From NCBI GenBank assembly GCA_002331625.1, contig DCZN01000061.1, positions 19,718 through 31,430 on the forward strand: 11,713 bases of DNA. Reading direction: 5' to 3'. The notes below the pieces were generated by a model that saw only the letters and a list, made by a program, of their open reading frames with translations, made no database searches and was not told the DNA's origin. Shown piece after piece: positions 7,662-11,713 of this stretch; position 1 is the stretch's first letter, and every line of letters starts with the position of its first letter. Made by a program: the position numbers and the translations under genes. Source of the DNA: Nitrospira sp. UBA2083 (lineage in GTDB: Bacteria; Nitrospirota; Nitrospiria; Nitrospirales; Nitrospiraceae).

Positions 7662-7676
7662 TGTCTGGAACAGACA
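7662..7676. promoter_or_regulatory. 15-bp palindrome TGTCTG-N3-CAGACA
   Basis: TGTCTG and CAGACA are perfect inverses around GAA. It lies 113 bases upstream of the transporter start (7549) on the minus strand, a position suited to an operator. I see no second copy in the window and know no specific regulator for it. Confidence 0.35.
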
Positions 7677-7805
7677 CATTACAAGTCTCGTTCCACGCCG
7701 TTCTCTGCAAGACCTGACATTTCCAATCAGTTGATATTTATGGAGGGCACAGACCTCTGACGAGCTAAGACAACACGCTTATGGTCGCTTCTTCAGCAAC
7801 CGTCT

Positions 7806-7841
7806 GTGTCGACATGTCGGCATTTGCCGAAGGATCGACAC
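7806..7841. promoter_or_regulatory. Nested dyad containing TCGGCA-N2-TGCCGA
   Basis: The inner part at 7817-7830 is the exact inverted repeat TCGGCATTTGCCGA. It sits inside a second inverted repeat, GTGTCGA (7806-7812) and TCGACAC (7835-7841). The inner dyad is the same as at 8400-8413 apart from one spacer base. No GG-N10-GC promoter sequence lies within 200 bases in either direction, so which gene it would serve is unclear; the minus-strand transporter starts about 270 bases away. Confidence 0.5.
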
Positions 7842-7942
7842 GCCGGAGAATCTTTGTAAGGATTTATCGTGAGACGGTAGAAATGCCGGCCGAAGCCGGT
7901 TGCCTCGCAGTTCTGAACCCCGGTCAATTGAATGTTGCTACG

Positions 7943-7973
7943 CGGTTAAGTTAATCGGTTAACGTGTATACAC
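7943..7973. repeat. Direct repeat CGGTTAA x2 plus 10-bp palindrome
   Basis: CGGTTAA occurs at 7943-7949 and 7956-7962, 13 bases apart (a bit over one helical turn), followed at once by the perfect palindrome GTGTATACAC at 7964-7973. This cluster resembles a protein-binding region, but no gene start is close and nothing identifies the binder. Confidence 0.3.
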
Positions 7974-8214
7974 CTGCTGGACCGATGACCAAGCGCGTGT
8001 AGATGTTACGTCTCAAGATCGCCCACTTATCGTCTTCCCACCTAAGCCTCGATCACAACTATTGAGTAGTGGACAATTTTATGTGAGACCTGTTTTGCGG
8101 GAACGCAATCTTTTGCTTTACTTGTGTTCAACGAGGTCCTCATCGGTACAATCACTTGCTCACGTTGATCAGGTTAACCAAACTGGTCCGATACGAGAGG
8201 AGGGGTGATGGGAG

Positions 8215-8310
8215 TTGGGCATTAAAATAGTTCCGCCCTCAGCCAAGCTCGGCATGAAGTCCACGACCCTTCAATCAAAGATGCAGAAGATGAGGATCTC
8301 TCGTCCCTTA
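8215..8310 (+). pseudogene. Remnant of a second Fis-type HTH regulator
   Basis: The frame reads SAKLGMKSTTLQSKMQKMR and then ISRPL, almost the same as the end of the sigma-54 regulator at 217-285. Over the 69 aligned bases I count 55 identities (about 80%). Most differences are synonymous third-position changes, so the two sequences diverged while both were coding and this is probably a paralogue rather than a recent copy. Three residues (GAA of the HTH) are missing, KLG has become KMR, the stop codon is lost and the AAA+ domain is absent. The frame runs on without a recognisable sequence to 8448. Only the homologous part is marked. Confidence 0.7.
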
Positions 8311-8388
8311 TCGGAATCTATTCGTCTCAGGCCGTTCACACCACCTCCAGCATCGCATGTAATGCAGAAAAGCAGTCGAACGTACGTA

Positions 8389-8413
8389 GTGCCGAGCTTT
8401 CGGCACTTGCCGA
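8389..8413. promoter_or_regulatory. Candidate activator site TCGGCA-N2-TGCCGA with extra half site
   Basis: The exact inverted repeat TCGGCACTTGCCGA at 8400-8413 is preceded by a further half site GTGCCGA at 8389-8395, which itself pairs with TCGGCAC at 8400-8406 around GCTT. Fourteen bases (TTTCGGCACTTGCC, 8398-8411) recur exactly at 11144-11157. The site lies 100 bases upstream of a sigma-54-like promoter at 8512-8527, the usual distance for an enhancer-binding protein. The GC hairpin could alternatively be a transcript end, but no T-run follows. Confidence 0.5.
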
Positions 8414-8511
8414 GATATCAGCAAATTGTCCTCGTCTCTCGACTTTGATCTCTGACCACCCCTCGACTCTTCACACCGTTTCTACAGCAACTTACGTGGT
8501 TGCCGTCTTGC

Positions 8512-8527
8512 TGGTACATCCTGTGCG
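8512..8527 (+). promoter_or_regulatory. Possible sigma-54 promoter before zinc-ribbon gene
   Basis: TGGTACATCCTGTGCG has GG (8513-8514) and GC (8525-8526) separated by exactly 10 bases, as required for sigma-54, and keeps A and C of the -24 box (TGGCACG) and TGC of the -12 box (TTGCA). It lies 42 bases upstream of the ATG at 8568. The match is moderate (three mismatches in conserved positions besides the spacer); the upstream dyad at 8400 strengthens it. Confidence 0.4.
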
Positions 8528-8567
8528 TATAACGAAATCGCACAAGCTCACACAGGGAGGGCAACCT

Positions 8568-8855
8568 ATGAAATCGGACAAGCGATCAGGAGGGTCCATC
8601 GCAACAATGCCTCGGCACAACGGCACCGTAACGTGCAATCACAATGCGGGCCGATTATTCAGGAAAACCAGCCGCACCGTGATCGACGACAGCGGCTCTC
8701 TTGCGATCACGGCATGGACTTGCGCCACATGCGGCGATCTCGTTGAGGAAATTCGCCTGCTCTCGCGAGAGGGTGGTAGGCGATTGCATCCGATTCGTTA
8801 CACCGTCGCTTTGCGCTCAATGACCAGGCAGTTGGCTGCACCTGCATTGTTGTGA
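8568..8855 (+). CDS. Small zinc-ribbon-like protein
   Basis: A 95-residue protein of unknown role. A degenerate zinc ribbon is visible: C23-x-H25 in the first half (TVTCNHNAG) and C52-A-T-C55 in AWTCATCGDLVEE, separated by a hydrophilic hairpin-like stretch. The C-terminal 30 residues are basic. The ATG at 8568 has a strong GGGAGG seven bases upstream, and the frame is intact although both flanking regions are decayed. In-frame codons continue upstream to 8445 but with no ribosome site. A possible sigma-54 promoter lies 42 bases before the start. The next coding remnant (old yellow enzyme) starts 26 bases after the stop, so they were probably one operon. It may be a small regulatory or nucleic-acid-binding protein; real expression is uncertain. 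Confidence 0.6.
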   Translation: MKSDKRSGGSIATMPRHNGTVTCNHNAGRLFRKTSRTVIDDSGSLAITAWTCATCGDLVEEIRLLSREGGRRLHPIRYTVALRSMTRQLAAPALL

Positions 8856-8881
8856 TCGACGTACACATGAAGGAGGTTCAG

Positions 8882-9378
8882 ATGACGACCAGAAACAACT
8901 TACTCGAACCCATAGCGATCGGATCAATCGATCTACAGAACCGCATCGTGATGGCACCGATGACCAGAAATCGTGCGGACGTCAACGGGGTGCCTTCACT
9001 ATATGCGGCATCGTATTACGGACAGCGGGCCGAAGCGGGGCTGATCATTAGCGAGGGCACACAGCCAAGCGCGGCCGGCCAGGGCTACCCCAGAACCTCG
9101 GGATTCATACGCCGGAGCAGATCGCCGGCTAGCGAAAGATTACCGAAGAAGTCCATCGGCGAGGAGGCAGGATTGTGATGCAATTGATGCATACAGACCG
9201 GATTGCACACCGGGCAAACCGGACGATTGACGACCACCGGTCGCCCCTTCGGCAGTTCACGCGAACGGCCAGATTCACACGGACTCGTTCGGCAAACAGA
9301 ATTTCAGCATGCCTCGAGCGCTTGCGTCGGAAGAGATTCCGATACCCTGTCGATTACGACCGTGGAAATCGTGGGTAA
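8882..9378 (+). pseudogene. Broken old yellow enzyme (NemA-like) gene, N-terminal part
   Basis: The first 75 residues are a clear flavin-dependent ene-reductase of the old yellow enzyme family: LLEPIAIGSIDLQNRIVMAP, MTRNRA, then YYGQRAEAGLIISEGTQPS and GQGYPRTSGF. One base is lost at about 9106, after which the next frame reads HTPEQIAG, meets TAG at 9130-9132 where the family has Trp, and goes on with RKITEEVHRRGGRIVMQLMH (catalytic-barrel strand). A second deletion near 9233 moves the frame to VAPSAVHANGQIHTDSFG and PRALASEEIP. A third shift near 9345 gives VDYDRG, where the match ends. About 165 of the usual 350-370 residues are represented, so the C-terminal half is also deleted. The ribosome site AGGAGG and ATG at 8882 are intact. 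The enzyme would have reduced activated C=C bonds using NAD(P)H. Confidence 0.85.
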
Positions 9379-9576
9379 CGCAGTCATGCTCGTCATTCCA
9401 GGCGCCATGAATGCTGGGCTCAGCGAACCTCTGTTCTGGTGCAGTCTCATTGCCTCCCTGATTCTTGCTGGGATTGCTGCATTCCAGTGAATCGCTGGTT
9501 GATCGAATGAGGGCAAGGGCGCGCGCTGGTCCATGCACACCATCCTGAGTTGATCGAGAGAGAAGGCAGAACATGA
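9358..9576 (+). pseudogene. Decayed DUF4396-type membrane protein gene, 3' part
   Basis: The frame beginning at 9359 reads EIVGNAVMLVIPGAMNAG and then SEPLFWCSLIASLILAG, ending AAFQ-stop at 9488. Shifting by one base gives PVNRWLIE, a TGA at 9508 (one C-to-T change from Arg CGA), then GQGRALVHAHHPE. Joined, this reads AAFPVNRWLIE(R)GQGRALVHAHH, the typical end of DUF4396 proteins (PVNRWLI-x-RGKGHA-VH). So the gene has one lost base near 9485 and one nonsense mutation, and its N-terminal part is gone, fused to the broken old yellow enzyme at about 9350-9360. The final stop (TGA 9574-9576) overlaps the ATG of the DedA gene as ATGA, showing that the two were once translationally coupled. Confidence 0.7.
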
Positions 9577-10529
9577 ACGACACCCTTCACTTCTTGGCAC
9601 AGCACGGGACCACGGTGCTGTTCATCGTAGTTCTTGCCGAGCAGGTCGGACTTCCGATTCCCGCTCTGCCGATGCTGATGGCTGCTGGCGCGTTGGTGGG
9701 TGCCGGCCAGATGGGCTTCTGGTCGGCAGTGGGAACGGCCATGTTGGCGGCCCTGCTCGGGGATCAACTGTGGTTTGAACTCGGACGCCGACGAGGCCGC
9801 CAAGTCTTAGGCTGGCTCTGTCGAATCTCGTTTGAGCCATTGGCATGTATACGCCGGACGGAGGAATTCTTTGCCCGTCATGGCATTCGTTCCTTGATGG
9901 TCGCTAAGTTTATTCCTGGCTTGAGCACAATTGCTCCACCGCTGGCCGGCATTATGGGTCTCGGAATGCCGCAGTACCTCTTGTACAACGGCATTGGAAC
10001 GATGCTTTGGGTAGGTTCCGGAATTGGTTTTGGTCTGGTGTTCAGCAACCAACTCGACCAGGCGCTCAAGATAGCTACCAATCTCGGGCCGACGGTCGCC
10101 CTGACGCTCCTGGGAATGCTCGTCGGGTATATGGTCTACAAGGCTCTTCACCGGTATCGTGTCGAGCGATTGGTCCCACGGTTAACTGCACGACAACTGG
10201 TTGAGAAGATCGCAGCAGGAGAAGATCCCGTCATCATCGATCTACGTCCTCATGACGCACAAGAGGACGTGCCAGGTATTCCCGGCTCACTGACTCTGTC
10301 GTTGGACGAAGTGCTGAGGAAGCGGCATGAGCTTCCACACGATCGTGATGTGGTGTTGTACTGCGCTTGCCCACGAGATGCCGCCAGCGTTCAGGTGACC
10401 TGGAAGCTTCGAGAGGTAGGATTCACCCGTGTGTGGGCGCTTGCTGGTGGTATCGAGGCTTGGCAGTCCATCGGCCATGAAGCGGCGCGCGAAAGGATAG
10501 GCCCTCAGATTGTTGAAAGCTTAGCATGA
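9573..10529 (+). CDS. DedA-family membrane protein fused to rhodanese domain
   Basis: A 318-residue two-domain protein. Residues about 1-195 are a DedA/VTT-type inner-membrane domain with the family marks E23-x-x-G-L-P-I-P (23-30), GDQLWFELGRRRG at 63-75 and FARHGIRSLMVAKFIPG at 100-116 followed by PPLAG; hydrophobic segments lie near 12-45, 50-63, 117-130, 138-158 and 172-190. Residues 204-308 form a cytoplasmic rhodanese domain with IIDLRP (221-226), the active-site loop YCACPRDAAS (C264 as the likely persulfide cysteine, C266 next to it) and the closing ALAGGIEAW motif. DedA proteins recycle lipid carriers or serve membrane homeostasis; a fused rhodanese suggests a link to sulfur or selenium chemistry. 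AGAAGG lies six bases before the ATG. It overlaps the DUF4396 remnant upstream and the DUF2214 gene downstream by ATGA. Fully intact. Confidence 0.92.
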   Translation: MNDTLHFLAQHGTTVLFIVVLAEQVGLPIPALPMLMAAGALVGAGQMGFWSAVGTAMLAALLGDQLWFELGRRRGRQVLGWLCRISFEPLACIRRTEEFFARHGIRSLMVAKFIPGLSTIAPPLAGIMGLGMPQYLLYNGIGTMLWVGSGIGFGLVFSNQLDQALKIATNLGPTVALTLLGMLVGYMVYKALHRYRVERLVPRLTARQLVEKIAAGEDPVIIDLRPHDAQEDVPGIPGSLTLSLDEVLRKRHELPHDRDVVLYCACPRDAASVQVTWKLREVGFTRVWALAGGIEAWQSIGHEAARERIGPQIVESLA

Positions 10530-10981
10530 CGTGGTTCATGGCCTTTCTCCATCACCTCGCGGCATTCACGCTGGTCGGTGCGTTGGTTGCAGAACTGACG
10601 CTGCTGCAAGATGGGCTCGCACCTAAGAGCGCTCGAATGGTTCTCCTGGCCGATCTCGCCTATGGCATCTCAGCCGGAACCATTCTGATTGTCGGATTGT
10701 TGCGGGTGATCTATTTCGAGAGAGGCACATCGTACTATTTCTACAGCGTGCCGTTCATCGCCAAAGCTTCGATCTTCTTGATCGTTGGTTTGCTGTCGAT
10801 TTATCCCACGGTCGAGTTTTTGTCTTGGAGAACATCGCTCAATCAAGGTCAGGATCCGATCACCACAACCCGCAAGCTACACACGATACGGTCGATCATT
10901 CGGTGGGAACTGTTCGGCATAGGCGTGATCGTGCTCTGTGCCACACTCATGGCACAAGGAGTTGGCTATCTCGGGCGATAG
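10526..10981 (+). CDS. DUF2214 family integral membrane protein
   Basis: A 151-residue membrane protein with four predicted helices (about 3-26, 38-62, 76-96 and 126-147). It matches my memory of DUF2214: HHLAAFTLVGALVAELTLL at the start, DLAYGISAGTILIVGLLRV, YFERGTSYYFYSVPF, then FIAKASIFLIVGLLSIYPT and a closing CATLMAQGVG. The biochemical role of the family is unknown. The start overlaps the stop of the DedA-rhodanese gene (ATGA), so translation is coupled. It is the last gene of the unit that probably began with the zinc-ribbon gene at 8568. No clear intrinsic terminator follows. Confidence 0.88.
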   Translation: MTWFMAFLHHLAAFTLVGALVAELTLLQDGLAPKSARMVLLADLAYGISAGTILIVGLLRVIYFERGTSYYFYSVPFIAKASIFLIVGLLSIYPTVEFLSWRTSLNQGQDPITTTRKLHTIRSIIRWELFGIGVIVLCATLMAQGVGYLGR

Positions 10982-11145
10982 AGAAACAGCGTAGCGACAG
11001 AAACCGGCTGACCTCCACACGTCCTCAATTCAGCAGGCGGACCTTTTCGCTTCTTGTTAATCGGCCCCACAAAGATGCCGACTACATCCAGAGTGTCTTC
11101 CTACCGCTTTATCGCCTCGTATCCTGACCGACCTCCGTCGATATT

Positions 11146-11159
11146 TCGGCACTTGCCAA
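11146..11159. promoter_or_regulatory. Candidate activator site, third dyad copy
   Basis: TCGGCACTTGCCAA matches the 8400 copy except for one base in the right half site (A for G), and shares 14 identical bases with it (11144-11157). Another left half site, TTCGGCAC, follows at 11178-11185. It lies 122 bases upstream of the -24 element at 11282, the usual range for sigma-54 upstream activating sequences. Confidence 0.5.
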
Positions 11160-11280
11160 ACTGACGGCAGACACCGCTTCGGCACTCCGTCGTCGATTCG
11201 CTCAAGTCATCGCTGGTACATAAAGAGATTCCCTCGTTCTATTCGCTGGTTACACACTTTCCCCAATCACACTGCATGTG

Positions 11281-11296
11281 TGGAATGTTCATTGCT
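11281..11296 (+). promoter_or_regulatory. Probable sigma-54 promoter of the RND adaptor gene
   Basis: TGGAATGTTCATTGCT keeps TGG, the A at the fifth position and the G at the seventh of the -24 box, a complete TTGC at -12 followed by T, and exactly 10 bases between GG (11282-11283) and GC (11294-11295). Transcription would start near 11307, about 70 bases before the ATG at 11379. The candidate activator dyad lies upstream at a suitable distance. Confidence 0.5.
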
Positions 11297-11378
11297 GTAC
11301 TCCTCTATCAGATGCAGATGCACGCCGGGGCAGGGATATCGAGAACATTCTACCGGCACAGACAGGAGGGTAGGGGGT

Positions 11379-11713
11379 ATGAAACATCGTGGTTGGTTCG
11401 GATCATTACTGGTACTCGTCATCCTCGGGATCGGTGTTGGGTTGGGATTGTGGAAGTATGAATCCATTCAAGCCAGCGCCGAGGCCTCCGCTAGTCAACC
11501 GGAACCGATGGAGTCGGTGATGGTCGCGACGGCAAGGGCAATTGAACATCAACCCACCACCACGTCAATCGGGACAGTGTTGGCATTGCGTTCAGTCATG
11601 CTGAAGAACGAACTCGCCGGGACGGTCCGTGAAGTCCGGCTCACTCCGGGGCAGATCGTCGAAACCGGCACCTTACTGGTGGCGCTCGATGTCTCCGTCG
11701 AAGAAGCTGAACT
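11379..11713 (+). CDS. RND efflux periplasmic adaptor (membrane fusion protein), partial
   Basis: The first 111 residues of an HlyD/AcrA-type periplasmic adaptor, cut by the window end. A basic start and a hydrophobic signal anchor (residues 7-25) are followed by a flexible linker rich in Ala, Ser, Glu and Gln (28-44). Then come a beta-strand SVMVATARAIEHQPTTTSIG typical of the membrane-proximal domain, and the first half of the lipoyl-like domain, with LAGTVREVRLTPGQIVETGT at 79-98 and LLVALDVS. Such proteins bridge an RND pump in the inner membrane with an outer-membrane channel in tripartite efflux. The ATG at 11379 has AGGAGG nine bases upstream. A probable sigma-54 promoter and an activator dyad lie in front, so expression is likely inducible. 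The substrate, and whether a pump gene follows, lie outside the window. Confidence 0.9.
   Translation, partial: MKHRGWFGSLLVLVILGIGVGLGLWKYESIQASAEASASQPEPMESVMVATARAIEHQPTTTSIGTVLALRSVMLKNELAGTVREVRLTPGQIVETGTLLVALDVSVEEAE

Larger units (their letters stand above)
7556..8207. other. Intergenic region between divergent transcription units
   Basis: I find no convincing gene, tRNA or rRNA in these 650 bases. The stretch must contain the promoter of the minus-strand array. It holds several dyads listed separately (7662-7676, 7806-7841, 7943-7973). A further small GC hairpin, CCGGC-CGAA-GCCGG, sits near 7887-7900. Its base use and broken frames fit an old, eroding region like 8215-9572, but I could not recognise any protein remnant here. 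Confidence 0.5.
10982..11378. other. Intergenic region upstream of RND adaptor
   Basis: No credible gene is seen in these 397 bases. It holds a dyad at 11146-11159, a further half site TTCGGCAC at 11178-11185, the short inverted repeat CACAC-TGCAT-GTGTG at 11268-11282 and a good sigma-54-like promoter at 11281-11296. Everything visible fits the control region of the adaptor gene that follows. Confidence 0.55.

Noticed and set aside
8145..8159. Sigma-54-like sequence GGTAC...TTGC
   Set aside because: The distance between GG and GC is 11, not 10, which sigma-54 rarely tolerates.
7556..8207. Possible tRNA or structured RNA in the long gap (GC hairpin near 7887-7900)
   Set aside because: No cloverleaf, CCA end or T-loop sequence could be found; the hairpin is only 5-6 bp.
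8208..8225. ATG with a strong ribosome site (GAGGAGGGG) reading MGVGH-stop
   Set aside because: Only five codons, although it may be the start of a lost gene. No gene can be supported.
9304..9600. Open minus-strand frames opposite the old yellow enzyme and DUF4396 remnants
   Set aside because: They are antisense to recognisable protein remnants, have no ribosome site and show no family resemblance.
1..11713. CRISPR arrays, insertion sequences, integrases or tRNA attachment sites
   Set aside because: No regularly spaced repeats, transposase or integrase motifs, or tRNA genes are visible.

Overview
The window (about 54-56% GC by eye, dense genes, many exported proteins, a sigma-54 activator, Omp85-type barrel and RND adaptor) looks like a chromosomal segment of a Gram-negative, diderm bacterium. 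The gene mix (HipA-like exported protein, DedA-rhodanese fusion, DUF2214, Fis-type sigma-54 regulators, ATP/ADP-carrier-like transporter) reminds me of Nitrospira and relatives (Nitrospirota). That is an inference from gene content, not a database result.

Layout. At 1-288 is the 3' end of a sigma-54-dependent response regulator with a Fis-type HTH. After a convergent gap (289-680) comes a minus-strand array of six genes, read from right to left: an ATP/ADP-carrier-like transporter (7549-6191), a 63-residue membrane-anchored protein (6179-5988), an exported PAP2 phosphatase (5861-4944), an Omp85-type outer-membrane barrel without POTRA domains (4877-3498), a 593-residue lipoprotein with a HipA/PI3K-like kinase core (3484-1703), and a Cys-rich lipoprotein with a PPC-like domain (1607-681). 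At least the last four probably act as one envelope module. An extracytoplasmic kinase, a phosphatase, a barrel and a possible nucleotide carrier together are the most interesting thing here.

The stretch 7556-9572 is an eroded region. It holds regulatory dyads, a fragment of a second Fis-type HTH, a small zinc-ribbon gene that looks intact, an old yellow enzyme gene broken by three frameshifts and a stop, and the tail of a DUF4396 gene broken by a frameshift and a stop. These lead directly, with an ATGA overlap, into an intact DedA-rhodanese fusion (9573-10529), which overlaps in the same way with a DUF2214 membrane protein (10526-10981). A further 400-base gap precedes an RND-type periplasmic adaptor cut by the window end (11379-).

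Regulation. An inverted repeat TCGGCA-N2-TGCCGA occurs in the gaps at 7817, 8400 and 11146 (the last with one mismatch), and with a 3-base spacer at 436. Two of the copies lie 100-122 bases upstream of sequences with sigma-54 GG-N10-GC spacing (8512-8527 before the zinc-ribbon gene; 11281-11296 before the adaptor gene). This is the expected layout of an enhancer-binding-protein regulon and makes the regulator at the left edge a natural candidate for the factor that binds them.
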